Assembly (NCBI RefSeq): GCF_000482745.1
Contig: NZ_AXWQ01000006.1
Location: 186,001-250,000 of the forward strand
Reading direction: 5' to 3'
Length of the DNA stretch: 64,000 nucleotides
Origin: Oleidesulfovibrio alaskensis DSM 16109
GTDB taxonomy: Bacteria; Desulfobacterota; Desulfovibrionia; Desulfovibrionales; Desulfovibrionaceae
Part shown: positions 8,011 to 17,180 of the stretch, in pieces
Layout: each line of letters starts with the position of its first letter
Position numbering within the stretch: position 1 is the first letter of the stretch
Notes under the pieces: model-generated
Told to the model about the DNA's origin: nothing
Seen by the model: the letters and a program-made list of their open reading frames with translations, nothing else
The model's database searches: none
Program-made: the position numbers and the translations under genes

Positions 8011-9150
8011 ATGACTTCTCCCTGCCCGCAAATATTATGGAACATGACAAGAAAATGCAATTTTTCCTGTCATTACTGTTACTTTCCCCATGACAACTCA
8101 CCCGTTTCCGACTCATTACCCGTCGCCGCGCTGCTGGACTTTCTGCGGTCGCGCGGAGGAGAATGGCTGGTGGGACTAACCGGCGGTGAACCGTTCATCT
8201 ATCCGGATTTTGTGGATATCTGCAGTGCCATTGCCGCGGAACACCGTATCGGCATTGATACCAACCTCAGTGTGACACCGGTCGTCAAACGCTTTGCCCG
8301 GCACGTACCGCCCGACAGAGTGCACGACATATACGCCGCGCTGCACATTGAAGAACGCGAACGCAGAGGGGCTGTGGATGCTTTTATCCGCAATTACCAT
8401 ACCCTTGCCGGGCGCGGTTTCACGGTCAAGGTGAACTATGTGGTGCACCCGTCGCTGGTGCAGCGCTTTGCCGCCGACTGTGAATTTTTCGGCCGCCACG
8501 GAATACCGCTCACACCGCGCCCCTTCAAGGGCGTTTACGAAGGCCGCAGATACCCCGAAGGATACGGCAGCACAGCCGCAGCCATTTTTGCACAGCACCC
8601 CGAAGCGGGCAGAAAAACCGTTTTCAACTTTCACGGCGTACCCTGCCACGGCGGGCACACCTTTCTGCGCATGGAGCCGGACGGCACGGTGCTGCGCTGC
8701 CCCGGCGACAAGACGGTGCTCGGCAACGTGCTTTCAGGCACCGTGCAGACAGAAAGCGGCCCCACCCCGTGCCGCATGCACCGCTGCCCCTGTCAGGGTG
8801 TGGAGCACATCCTGCCCGACGCCGCGCAGCAGGATTTCATCGAGGGTGTGCGCGCCTATGTGGTGGGAGACCTGCCCGCGGCGCAACGGGCCTTTGCCGC
8901 CGCACACAGCCGGGCACCGGCCATGACACAGGCTGCCAACAACGCCGGCGTGGCCGCATTCGCCGCGGGCGATGCTCAGGCGGCAGCGTGCTGTTTTGCC
9001 CGGGCTGCCGCCGACGATCCAGTCACACCGCTTTATGCCGCCAATCTCAAGCTGGCCCGCCGTGCGGCACAACCGTCTCCGCCTTCCGGAACGGAAAACG
9101 AAACGCCTGAACTCTCACTTGCAGTCAACTACCAGCGTACCGGCAACTGA
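8011..9150 (+). CDS. Radical SAM enzyme with C-terminal TPR-like region
   Basis: 379 residues. The radical SAM 4Fe-4S motif is CNFSCHYC (Cys16, Cys20, Cys23), followed by the GGEP motif (LVGLTGGEPFIYPDF). A second cysteine group (Cys212, Cys230, Cys254, Cys259, Cys261) fits an auxiliary-cluster (SPASM/twitch-like) region. Residues about 275-350 form two Ala-rich helical repeats resembling TPRs (VGDLPAAQRAFAAAHSRAP; AAGDAQAAACCFARAAADDP). Substrate is unknown. It opens the 13-gene cluster, with glycosyltransferases immediately downstream; modification of a sugar, lipid or peptide precursor is possible. The Shine-Dalgarno (AAGAG) is very close to the ATG. Confidence 0.88.
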   Translation: MTSPCPQILWNMTRKCNFSCHYCYFPHDNSPVSDSLPVAALLDFLRSRGGEWLVGLTGGEPFIYPDFVDICSAIAAEHRIGIDTNLSVTPVVKRFARHVPPDRVHDIYAALHIEERERRGAVDAFIRNYHTLAGRGFTVKVNYVVHPSLVQRFAADCEFFGRHGIPLTPRPFKGVYEGRRYPEGYGSTAAAIFAQHPEAGRKTVFNFHGVPCHGGHTFLRMEPDGTVLRCPGDKTVLGNVLSGTVQTESGPTPCRMHRCPCQGVEHILPDAAQQDFIEGVRAYVVGDLPAAQRAFAAAHSRAPAMTQAANNAGVAAFAAGDAQAAACCFARAAADDPVTPLYAANLKLARRAAQPSPPSGTENETPELSLAVNYQRTGN

Positions 9151-9166
9151 CCAAAAGAGCAGCCGC

Positions 9167-10342
9167 ATGTCCCAGACATATAATATACTGATGTATTCGC
9201 ACGACACATACGGGCTGGGGCACATCCGCAGAACCATGACCATAGCGCAGGCTCTGCTGCATCCGGACGTGAATATCCTCATCCTGACCGGATCACCCAT
9301 CGCCGGGCGCTACACATTTCCTCAGGGGATAGATTTCGTCCGTATTCCCGGCATGATAAAGCAGTCAAACACAAGTTATGTGCCGCATTCCATCAAAGTG
9401 GCCCCCAACCATGCACTGGATATCAGGCAGGAAATCATCACAGCCACGGCAAAAGCGTTTGATCCCGCCATGTTCATTGTGGATAAAGTGCCCGTGGGAC
9501 TGAAAGGCGAGGTGCGCCCCGTACTGGAATGGTTCCGTACCAGCAGACCAGAAACAAAAGTCATTCTGGGGCTGCGCGATATTCTGGACGATGCGGCCAC
9601 AACCCGTGCAGACTGGGAAAACAGAAATTATCTGCATGTGATAGATGACCTGTATTCCGAGGTCTGGGTCTACGGAGAAAAACGGCTGTACAATCCGCTG
9701 GAAGAATATGGCATTCCCGGTCATATGCATCATAAATTCGTCTTCACGGGCTACCTGCCGCGCCCGTCGTATATCAAGGCCGCGGCAACGCAGCAGCGAC
9801 GCAACGGTGACAGACTGGTACTGGTCACCGCGGGCGGCGGCGGCGACGGCTACCCGCTGCTGGACTGTTACATGAAAATGGCCGAATCCGGCCCGCTGCC
9901 CTTCCGCACGGTCATGGTTTCCGGCCCGTTTGTGCCCAAGCCCAGGCAGGACGAACTGGCCGACAGGGCCAGACGGTCGGGCATCGCATTCAAGACCTTT
10001 CACAACAAACCGGAAAAACTGATGGCCAATGCCGACGTGGTGGTGAGCATGGGCGGATATAATACCATCTGCGAAGTGCTTTCGCAGCGCAAGGTGACAC
10101 TGGTCATCCCGCGTGATACCCCCCGCATGGAACAGCTTATCAGGGCGCGCATGCTGCAGCGCGAGGGACTGGCCGACTTCATCGAGTGGGACCGCATGAG
10201 CCCGTCGCTCATGCTCGGACGCATCCTTGCTCTGCTGGAAAACCCCGCCCCGTGGAAGCAGGCCATGGAAAACTTTGCACTCACCGGACTGGAAACCATC
10301 AAGCAGCGTCTGACCGCCTTCCGTCAGGAGACCGCGGCATGA
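9167..10342 (+). CDS. MurG-like predicted glycosyltransferase (COG4671 type)
   Basis: 391 residues, GT-B fold. The N-terminus MYSHDTYGLGHIRRTMTIAQALL matches the acceptor-domain loop of predicted glycosyltransferases related to MurG. The C-terminal nucleotide-sugar domain contains VTAGGGGDGYPLLD and SMGGYNTICEVLSQRKVTLVIPR, equivalent to the MurG GGYNT signature. The start is the ATG at 9167, 16 bases after the radical SAM stop; upstream in-frame sequence is overlap with that gene. Its stop overlaps the next ATG (ATGA), so translation is probably coupled. It is paralogous to the gene at 13451. Confidence 0.88.
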   Translation: MSQTYNILMYSHDTYGLGHIRRTMTIAQALLHPDVNILILTGSPIAGRYTFPQGIDFVRIPGMIKQSNTSYVPHSIKVAPNHALDIRQEIITATAKAFDPAMFIVDKVPVGLKGEVRPVLEWFRTSRPETKVILGLRDILDDAATTRADWENRNYLHVIDDLYSEVWVYGEKRLYNPLEEYGIPGHMHHKFVFTGYLPRPSYIKAAATQQRRNGDRLVLVTAGGGGDGYPLLDCYMKMAESGPLPFRTVMVSGPFVPKPRQDELADRARRSGIAFKTFHNKPEKLMANADVVVSMGGYNTICEVLSQRKVTLVIPRDTPRMEQLIRARMLQREGLADFIEWDRMSPSLMLGRILALLENPAPWKQAMENFALTGLETIKQRLTAFRQETAA

Positions 10343-11670
10343 CACGACACACCGCGCTGCAGAACAACCGGGAAGCCCCTGTGCTGGGGTTTGTGCTCAA
10401 AGGCTATCCGCGCATATCCGAAACATTCATCGCCAACGAAATACGCCTGCTGGAAGAACAGGGACTGAGCATCCGGATTTTTTCCATGCGCGCCCCGCGC
10501 GAATCTTTCAGTCACGACAGCGTCCGCGCCATCAGGGCACAGGTCACCTATCTGCCCGAATCCATGCTGCGCGGACTGCCGGTGCTTTTGCGGCACACCC
10601 TGCGCCGCCTGCTGCGCGACCCCGCCGCATTCCGCCGTGCGGCATCTTTGTGGCTGGCGCGGCGCAAGGGCACGGAAAAACTGCACACATGGGCCAAACA
10701 CTTCATGCAGGCATGCTGTCTTGCCGACGCGGCAGAGCACAACGGCCCGCATATCGGGCACCTGCATGCCCATTTTGCCCACACGCCCGCCTCTGTGGCG
10801 CTGTATGCGGCAGAACTGCTGCGCATCCCTTTCAGCTTTACCGCCCACGCCAAAGACATCTACACGCAGCCCCCCCAGCGTCTGAAATTCAAGCTGGACC
10901 GCGCCGCGTTCGCTGTAACCTGCACCGGATACAACAAGCAGCATCTGGACGGCATGGGCAGCCGCACTCCGGTGCACACAGTCTATCACGGCATTGACCT
11001 TGGTCTGTTCAACCCCGCAGCCTGCACCCCTCCGGTCCCGCCGCCGTATACGGTCATGACGGTGGCGCGCTTTGTGGAAAAAAAAGGTCTCGGGATTGTG
11101 GCGCAGGCGCTCGGCCTGCTGCGCGGGCAGGGGCTGGATGTACGCTGGCTGCTTGTAGGCGACGGAAACGCCAAAGCCCGCCGCAAACTGGCCGCTCAGA
11201 TACGGCAGGCGGGCATGCAGGATCATGTGACCATGACGGGCACGCTTACCCATACGCAGGTGCTTGAACAGTACAACGGGGTGCACGCCTTTGCGCTGGG
11301 CTGCCTGCTGGCAAAAAACGGCGACCGCGACGGCATACCCAACGTCATAGCGGAGGCAATGGCTCTCGGCGTGCCCGTTGCGGCCACCGGAGTCTCCGGC
11401 ATTCCCGAACTGATCATCCACGGCAGAACAGGCATGCTGGCCCCGCCGGATGATGCGGCCGCTCTGGCAGATGCACTGCGCCCGCTGCTGACAGACACCG
11501 CCCTGCGGCAGAAAATCACACAGGCCGCGCGCAGCCATGTGGAAGCCGTGTTCGACAGCACAAAGCAGACGGCCTGTCTGGCCCGCATATTCGCAGATAC
11601 GGCCGGTCACGCCCGCACCGGCGCCGCAGTGTCAGGCACACAGCACAGCGGGCGCCCCACGCTTTCCTGA
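10339..11670 (+). CDS. GT4-family glycosyltransferase
   Basis: 443 residues. The N-terminal half begins LGFVLKGYPRISETFIANEI and has HLHAHFAHTPASVALYAAEL with FSFTAHAKDIY, typical of GT4 enzymes that build surface polysaccharides. The C-terminal half carries VMTVARFVEKKGL and the donor-binding motif GIPNVIAEAMALGVPVAATGV. Cytoplasmic, probably transferring a sugar from a nucleotide donor onto a lipid-linked or surface precursor. Overlaps the upstream gene by four bases (ATGA). Confidence 0.9.
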   Translation: MTRHTALQNNREAPVLGFVLKGYPRISETFIANEIRLLEEQGLSIRIFSMRAPRESFSHDSVRAIRAQVTYLPESMLRGLPVLLRHTLRRLLRDPAAFRRAASLWLARRKGTEKLHTWAKHFMQACCLADAAEHNGPHIGHLHAHFAHTPASVALYAAELLRIPFSFTAHAKDIYTQPPQRLKFKLDRAAFAVTCTGYNKQHLDGMGSRTPVHTVYHGIDLGLFNPAACTPPVPPPYTVMTVARFVEKKGLGIVAQALGLLRGQGLDVRWLLVGDGNAKARRKLAAQIRQAGMQDHVTMTGTLTHTQVLEQYNGVHAFALGCLLAKNGDRDGIPNVIAEAMALGVPVAATGVSGIPELIIHGRTGMLAPPDDAAALADALRPLLTDTALRQKITQAARSHVEAVFDSTKQTACLARIFADTAGHARTGAAVSGTQHSGRPTLS

Positions 11671-11690
11671 CGCGGAGCACGGAGAATCAT

Positions 11691-12839
11691 ATGTCGCTGT
11701 ATTTCTGCACCCCGTTCAAACCGCCCGACCACCCGCGCCCCTCCGGCGATGTGACTATCGCGCAGGACCTGTGCGCTTTTATGCGGCAACAGGGACAACA
11801 TGTGGAAACTCTTCCCTATCTGCCCACAGACAGAATATGGCGGCGGCCCGCCATGTGGCCGCGTCTTGCGTGGCGCAGAGCGGCTCTCGGCCTTTCGCTT
11901 TGCCGGCGCAGGCCCGGTGCGTGGTTCACCTACCACAGCTACTGGCGTGCGCCCGACCTGCTGGGCCCCGCGGCAGCCGCACATGGCGTGCCGTATTTCA
12001 TCTTTGCCGGTGCACACTCGCCCAAGCGCGCCCATGACCGGGCCTCACGCTGGGGTCATGATAAAAATCTGGCCGCACTGCGAGCCGCCGCCCAGATTTT
12101 TGTAAACAAACACAGAGACCTGCCAGCCCTGCGCAGCGTTCTGCCCGAATCACGCCTGAGCTTTATCGCACCGGGTATCCGCCCCGACGATTTTGCGTTT
12201 GACCGCAGCAGCCGCGAAGAACTCCGCCGCCAGTGGCGCGTGAGCACCGCATCAGTGGTGTTGAGCGTGGCCATGCTGCGCAAGGGGGTGAAAACAGAAG
12301 GCATAAAACAGGTGATAAGTGCCTGTGCGCGTCTGAGAGCCCGCGGAGAAGATATCATACTGGTGGTGGCGGGCGACGGACCCGAAAAAGAAGCACTGGA
12401 ACGGCTGGCCGGATACGAACTGGCGGGAAATGCCCGTTTCACGGGGTTTGTTCCGCGGGAGGCGTTATACAAATACTACAGCGCAGCCGACCTGTTCGCC
12501 TTTCCCGGCATCAACGAAGGTCTGGGCATGGTCTATCTGGAAGCACAGGCAGCCGGACTGCCCGTGGTGGCATGGGACCATGACGGCGCGCCTGAACTGG
12601 TAAAAACGGGAACTACAGGCATCATCACTCCCGCGTGGGACACGGCGGCCTTTGCCCATGCCATAGGCTGGCTGGCCACCGACGGCAGAATGCGCCGCAC
12701 GCTGGGCGACAATGCCCGCAATCATGTGCGGGCACAGCACAATCTGCACACAAACTACAGCCGCATGCTGGATATCATGAATACCCTGTGCGGAGAAACC
12801 CGCCCCGACGGCACATGCACACATCCGGATTTCAAATGA
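11691..12839 (+). CDS. GT4-family glycosyltransferase
   Basis: 382 residues. Conserved elements are YFCTPFKPPDHPRPSGDVTIA at the N-terminus, VLSVAMLRKGVKTEGIKQVI at the domain junction and GINEGLGMVYLEAQAAGLPVVAW, the E-x7-E donor motif of GT4. GGAGAA precedes the ATG. It follows the previous GT4 gene after 20 bases and overlaps the histidine phosphatase start. Donor and acceptor sugars cannot be read from sequence. Confidence 0.88.
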   Translation: MSLYFCTPFKPPDHPRPSGDVTIAQDLCAFMRQQGQHVETLPYLPTDRIWRRPAMWPRLAWRRAALGLSLCRRRPGAWFTYHSYWRAPDLLGPAAAAHGVPYFIFAGAHSPKRAHDRASRWGHDKNLAALRAAAQIFVNKHRDLPALRSVLPESRLSFIAPGIRPDDFAFDRSSREELRRQWRVSTASVVLSVAMLRKGVKTEGIKQVISACARLRARGEDIILVVAGDGPEKEALERLAGYELAGNARFTGFVPREALYKYYSAADLFAFPGINEGLGMVYLEAQAAGLPVVAWDHDGAPELVKTGTTGIITPAWDTAAFAHAIGWLATDGRMRRTLGDNARNHVRAQHNLHTNYSRMLDIMNTLCGETRPDGTCTHPDFK

Positions 12840-13441
12840 TGGAATTTCTGCTTATCAGACACGCCAGCACTCCGTGGAACGAAGAAAAACGCATACAGGG
12901 CCAAAAAGATATCCCGCTCAGCCCGCAGGGAGTGCTGCAGGCCCGCGGCTGGTGCAATACGCTGCAGCGGGTGCTCTGGTCACGGGTTCTCTGTTCCGAC
13001 CTGCAGCGCGCGGTGGACACGGCGCACAGCGTCAATAACGGACGGGAAAGCATCATTTCGACCGACAGACGTCTGCGCGAGCAGGACTGGGGCCGCTGGA
13101 CGGGGTGCACCATAGATGAGCTGCACGGCAGACACGCCGCCGAGGTCCGGCTGCAGGAAAATGCGGGCTGGAATTTCCGCCCCCCCGGCGGAGAGTCACG
13201 CACAGAGGTGCTCCGCCGCACGCTGGACTGTCTGGAGGAAACCGCCCGCAATGCAGCGCAGTCCCGCACCGCTCCCGTGCTGGTGGTCACGCATCTTGGT
13301 GTCATCAAATGCCTTGTCACCCATCTCATGGAGCTGTCTTTCACACCCGACGAACCGAGCCCGGTAAAAAAACGCGCTCTGCACCGCATCGGATGGGACG
13401 GCCGCACATTCACACTGCTTGAACGCAACAGGGACCTGTAA
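12836..13441 (+). CDS. Histidine phosphatase (phosphoglycerate mutase-like) family protein
   Basis: 201 residues. The catalytic RHG-type motif appears as LLIRHASTPWNEEKRIQGQK (His9 is the phosphoacceptor), with the supporting acidic segment REQDWGRWTGCTIDEL and the second catalytic histidine in VLVVTHLGVIK. Members range from sugar phosphatases (for example for alpha-ribazole phosphate or heptose intermediates) to mutases. Placed among glycosyltransferases, a role in dephosphorylating a sugar precursor is plausible but inferred. The start ATGATG overlaps the previous stop; either ATG may be used. Confidence 0.88.
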   Translation: MMEFLLIRHASTPWNEEKRIQGQKDIPLSPQGVLQARGWCNTLQRVLWSRVLCSDLQRAVDTAHSVNNGRESIISTDRRLREQDWGRWTGCTIDELHGRHAAEVRLQENAGWNFRPPGGESRTEVLRRTLDCLEETARNAAQSRTAPVLVVTHLGVIKCLVTHLMELSFTPDEPSPVKKRALHRIGWDGRTFTLLERNRDL

Positions 13442-13450
13442 GGCACCGTC

Positions 13451-14656
13451 ATGCGCATTCTGCACTACTGTCAGCACGTGCTGGGCATGGGGCACCTTTT
13501 CCGCAGTCTGGAAATAGCCAGAGCACTGCACCGTCACGAAGTGACGCTGGTTACAGGCGGCCCGCCCGTATCCGCCGCACTGCCGCCGCACATACGGCAT
13601 GTCCAGCTGCCGCCGCTGATGATGGACAGCGGTTTTTCCGGACTGCATACGGTGCCCTGCGCCGCCGGTGAACTGCCGCCCGACCTGCGGCAGGTACAGG
13701 ACATGCGCCGGCAGATGCTGCTGAAAACCCTGCACGAAACAAGACCCCGCATTCTGCTTGTGGAGCTTTTCCCCTTCGGTCGCAGGCAGTTCTCCTTCGA
13801 GCTTGTGCCGCTGCTGGAATCCGCCCGCTCCGGTGCATACGGCCGCATGCAGATTGTCTGCAGCGTGCGGGATATTCTGGTGGAAAAAGACAATCAGGCC
13901 CGTTACGAAGAACGTGTGCTCTCTGCGCTGAATACCTGGTTCGACCATGTTCTGGTGCATACCGACCCCGCCGTGGTCCGGCTGGAGGAAACCTTTTCGC
14001 GCCTGCCGGAAGTTGCCGCCGACGTGCACGACACGGGGTATGTGACACCCCTTCCCGCAGCGCACAAAGCCGCAAGGCTGCGCAGGGCGCTGCGGCTGCA
14101 GGCGCAGGAACCGCTTATCGTTGCCAGCGCCGGCAGCGGAAGCGTGGGTGCCGGTCTGCTGCAGACCGCGGCACGGGCATCACACATTCTGCACCGTACC
14201 GTACCGCACCGCCTGCTCGTGTTCACAGGCCCTTTCATGCCGCCGGAACATACGGCGTCACTCCGGCAGGCCGCAGCAGGTGCCGCGCACATCCGCATAC
14301 GCACCTTTACCCGCCAGTTTCCGGCATACCTTGCGCTGGCCGGCCTTTCCGTTTCGCTGGCGGGATACAACACCACCATGAATCTGCTGGCGGCCCGCAC
14401 ATCGGCGCTGGTGCTGCCGTTTGACAGCAACAGAGAACAGCGCATGCGCTCCCGGCGCCTCGAACGTCTGGGCGCCCTGCGCATCCTGCAGCCCGACGAT
14501 CTGGAACCGCACAAGCTGGCAGAGCTGATGCAGGCCGCGCTGGCGCGGCGTCCGCAAAAAACCGGCATCAATCTGGACGGCGCCCGCACATCGGCGCGCA
14601 TACTGGAATCAGCGGCACGGCACGCATCAGGCTCCCGCACGGAGAACAGCCCATGA
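13451..14656 (+). CDS. MurG-like predicted glycosyltransferase, paralogue of the gene at 9167
   Basis: 401 residues. N-terminal ILHYCQHVLGMGHLFRSLEIARAL matches the MurG-related acceptor loop; the C-terminal domain has IVASAGSGSVGAGLL and SLAGYNTTMNLLAARTSALVLPF, a variant of the GGYNT nucleotide-sugar motif (Ala replaces the first Gly). The two COG4671-like enzymes in one cluster probably add successive residues. Stop and next start overlap (ATGA). Confidence 0.87.
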   Translation: MRILHYCQHVLGMGHLFRSLEIARALHRHEVTLVTGGPPVSAALPPHIRHVQLPPLMMDSGFSGLHTVPCAAGELPPDLRQVQDMRRQMLLKTLHETRPRILLVELFPFGRRQFSFELVPLLESARSGAYGRMQIVCSVRDILVEKDNQARYEERVLSALNTWFDHVLVHTDPAVVRLEETFSRLPEVAADVHDTGYVTPLPAAHKAARLRRALRLQAQEPLIVASAGSGSVGAGLLQTAARASHILHRTVPHRLLVFTGPFMPPEHTASLRQAAAGAAHIRIRTFTRQFPAYLALAGLSVSLAGYNTTMNLLAARTSALVLPFDSNREQRMRSRRLERLGALRILQPDDLEPHKLAELMQAALARRPQKTGINLDGARTSARILESAARHASGSRTENSP

Positions 14657-15480
14657 CAACCCGCTCCGCCCGCAACCCGCATCCGCCGGTTTCGGCGCTG
14701 TGGAAAGCACCGCGCCGCAGCCTGCCGCATCACGCAGCAACGCTGACCGGTGCCCTGCATCATGCCGCGTCTGAGTACATGCAGCGCTCGGGAGGCCCGG
14801 CAAAGGTTTTTTTCCGCGCCGATGACGTCGCCATGGATTCAGCCCTGAACACCGCCATGTTCGAAGCCTTCATCAAGGCAGGTGTTCCGCTGGCCCCCGC
14901 GCTGGTTCCGGCATGGCTCAACGCGGACCGCTGGCACGCGCTGCTGCGCCTTACGGCCGCGGCACCGCATCTGTGGGCATGGCATCAGCACGGCTGGCGT
15001 CACCGCAACGGGCAGCAGGAAGGGAAAAAAGGAGAATTCGGCTCTGACCGCCACGCAGAAAACAAAACTGACGACATACTCAAAGGGCGGGACAAGCTGC
15101 GCCGCGTAACAGGCAACGCCTGCTGCCCGCTGTTTACACCGCCGTGGAACAGAATGGACGGCGAAGCGCTGACCGCGCTGGCCGCCGCAGGCTTCAGGGC
15201 TGTGTCACGCTCGGCGGGCGCCATGCCGCCCGCCCCGCCGCAGCTGACGGAACTGCCCGTCAACGTTGACCTGCACACGCGCAGGGAAGCCGCTCCTCAT
15301 GAAGGATGGCAGGCACTGACCCGCGAAATATGCGCCGCGGTCAGCACCGGCTGGTGCGGCATCATGCTGCATCACAACCGCATGAACGGAGCGGCGGCCG
15401 CTTTTCTGACCACACTGCTCGTATTTATACGCGATCATCCGCACCTGCATGTTGTTGATGTCCGCCGTTATATGTTATGA
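14653..15480 (+). CDS. Polysaccharide deacetylase-like protein
   Basis: 275 residues. FFRADDVAMD fits the catalytic/metal Asp pair of the CE4/NodB fold, WAWHQHGWRHRNG supplies the metal-binding histidines, CPLFTPPWNRMDGEAL is the conserved F-x-P-P-W segment, and GIMLHHNRMN is the C-terminal His motif. There is no signal peptide, so it may act on a cytoplasmic lipid- or nucleotide-linked sugar rather than on finished polymer. It is overlapped by the preceding glycosyltransferase, supporting a shared pathway. Confidence 0.82.
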   Translation: MTTRSARNPHPPVSALWKAPRRSLPHHAATLTGALHHAASEYMQRSGGPAKVFFRADDVAMDSALNTAMFEAFIKAGVPLAPALVPAWLNADRWHALLRLTAAAPHLWAWHQHGWRHRNGQQEGKKGEFGSDRHAENKTDDILKGRDKLRRVTGNACCPLFTPPWNRMDGEALTALAAAGFRAVSRSAGAMPPAPPQLTELPVNVDLHTRREAAPHEGWQALTREICAAVSTGWCGIMLHHNRMNGAAAAFLTTLLVFIRDHPHLHVVDVRRYML

Positions 15481-15484
15481 ATAG

Positions 15485-15512
15485 GGTACCACCCGTCACA
15501 ATCAATGGTACC
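15485..15512 (+). other. Intercistronic inverted repeat
   Basis: GGTACCA and TGGTACC form a perfect 7-base inverted repeat around a 14-base loop, in the 55-base gap before the miniature permease gene. There is no T run. It could be an mRNA processing or stability hairpin separating the glycan-synthesis and transport halves of the cluster. Confidence 0.35.
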
Positions 15513-15535
15513 GCTCCGGCGACAGAAAGGACAGC

Positions 15536-16228
15536 ATGACCCCGCATGACGCCCGAAAGCACACCCGCCCCGAAGAAAAGCGCAGGCAGATCGTCCTGCC
15601 TTTCAGCAAATCGGTGGAGATAGCCTGGCGCAATCTGCGGGCACGCCTTTTCCGCTCACTGATCACGGCGGGCAGTCTGGTGCTGGCCGTGGCATTTCTG
15701 TCTTTTGTGCTGGTCAGCACCGATATTGCCTCCGGTCTGGCGCGCCACGGCAGTGCCGGGACCCTGCGCGCGCTGTACCGTGCCGGTTTTGATGTGGACA
15801 CGGTTACCGGAGCGGTTCAGGCGGGGGCAAAAGACAGATGGATCATCATCCTTTCGTTGCTGGTCTGTACCGTGGGTATAGTCAATGCCCAGATGATGTC
15901 CGTTACGGAACGGTTCCGCGAAATCGGCATCATGAAGTGCCTGGGGGCGCTTGATTCCATGATTCTGCGGCTGTTTCTGCTGGAGGCTGTAATGCAGGGT
16001 GTCGCCGGATCCGCCGCGGGCGCCGTTGCCGGACTGGCTGCGGCCATATCGGGCGGGCTGGCACGTTTCGGAACCGATGCCGTCACCCTGCTGCCGTGGA
16101 GCGATGTGCTGCTTTCCCTTGTACAGGCCACGGGCACAGGGTTGATTCTCAGCCTTGCCGCGGTGCTGTATCCGGCCATTGTGGCCGCCCGTATGCCGCC
16201 CGTGGCAGCCATGCGGGCAGACCTGTAA
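15536..16228 (+). CDS. Miniature FtsX/MacB-type ABC permease
   Basis: 230 residues. It starts like a MacB/LolC permease (VEIAWRNLRARLFRSLITAGSLVLAV) and ends with the FtsX core (MSVTERFREIGIMKCLGALDSMILRLFLLEAVMQ and a last helix YPAIVAARMPPVAAMRADL). The usual extracytoplasmic domain of about 200 residues between helix 1 and helix 2 is cut to about 45, so the protein is nearly all membrane core: four helices near 42-64, 97-118, 148-170 and 183-208. AAAGGACAGC precedes the ATG. It probably pairs with the ATPase at 17177 and the giant permease at 17942. Confidence 0.85.
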   Translation: MTPHDARKHTRPEEKRRQIVLPFSKSVEIAWRNLRARLFRSLITAGSLVLAVAFLSFVLVSTDIASGLARHGSAGTLRALYRAGFDVDTVTGAVQAGAKDRWIIILSLLVCTVGIVNAQMMSVTERFREIGIMKCLGALDSMILRLFLLEAVMQGVAGSAAGAVAGLAAAISGGLARFGTDAVTLLPWSDVLLSLVQATGTGLILSLAAVLYPAIVAARMPPVAAMRADL

Positions 16229-16307
16229 ATCCTGCCGCCATGCCGCAGGGCCACACCGCAGGCACGCACCGGCCGGCGGGGTGTAACCATTCACGGGATA
16301 TTTTCTG

Positions 16308-17180
16308 ATGCACACACGCGACAAACGCCTGACGCGGGCGCTGGGCTATCTGCTGCGCAAACCCGTCAAGGCGCTCAAAGCCATACATCGGGACAGGTTT
16401 CAGACCCGCTACTGGCAGGAGCTGGTATGCGGGACATATGACATGCCCGACGGCCTGCCCGTGACGGACATACTGGACCTGCTGGGCGGTCTTGACGAGA
16501 CGGTGCAGCCGTATGCCTTTCTGGAAGCATCGGCCACCGTGACGGATATCGCCCTGCTGAAAGCGCTTGCACGCCGCTGCGCGCACGGCTGCTCCTATCT
16601 GGAAGTCGGCCGCTGGAGAGGCGAATCGCTGATGAATGTGGCCGCCGTGGCCCGGTCATGCGTTTCTGTCAGTCTTTCTGCGCAACAGATGCGGCAGGCG
16701 GGGTTCAGCGACAGCATGATAGCTCAGGACGGTTTTTTTCTGCGCAACGGGGCCACCGGACGCAGTACAGACCACATAACATGCATTGATGCCGACACGC
16801 AGACATTTGATTTCAGCACGCTGGGCAGACGGTTCGATCTTATTTTCATAGACGGCGACCACCACAGCGAGGCCGTGGCGCGCGACACCCGCTCGCTGCT
16901 GCCGCTGCTGCGCGACGAAAACTCCGTCATGGTGTGGCACGACTATGCACAGTCGCCCGAAAAACCCCGCTGGGCGGTGCTGGCCGGTATTCTGCAGGGC
17001 ATGCCGGCGGCAGAACACCGGCACCTGTATCATGTTTCCAACACGTTATGTGCACTGTACACACGCACGCCCCTGCACGCAGCCACGCAGCGCTTTGCCG
17101 TTACGCCGCGCACGGAATTCAGCGTGCGCATACAGGCCCGCAAACTGCACGCCGCACCGCCACGCGGAGAAACGTCATGA
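16308..17180 (+). CDS. Class I SAM-dependent methyltransferase-like protein
   Basis: 290 residues. SYLEVGRWRGESLMNVAAVA matches the glycine-rich SAM-binding loop (E-x-G-x-x-x-G-x-S), and FDLIFIDGDHHSEAVARDTR with VMVWHDYAQSPEKPRW matches methyltransferases acting on sugars or cell-surface substrates (FIDGDH / HDY motifs). It has no signal peptide. It lies between the small permease and the ATPase genes and overlaps the ATPase start by four bases. Substrate unknown. Confidence 0.78.
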   Translation: MHTRDKRLTRALGYLLRKPVKALKAIHRDRFQTRYWQELVCGTYDMPDGLPVTDILDLLGGLDETVQPYAFLEASATVTDIALLKALARRCAHGCSYLEVGRWRGESLMNVAAVARSCVSVSLSAQQMRQAGFSDSMIAQDGFFLRNGATGRSTDHITCIDADTQTFDFSTLGRRFDLIFIDGDHHSEAVARDTRSLLPLLRDENSVMVWHDYAQSPEKPRWAVLAGILQGMPAAEHRHLYHVSNTLCALYTRTPLHAATQRFAVTPRTEFSVRIQARKLHAAPPRGETS

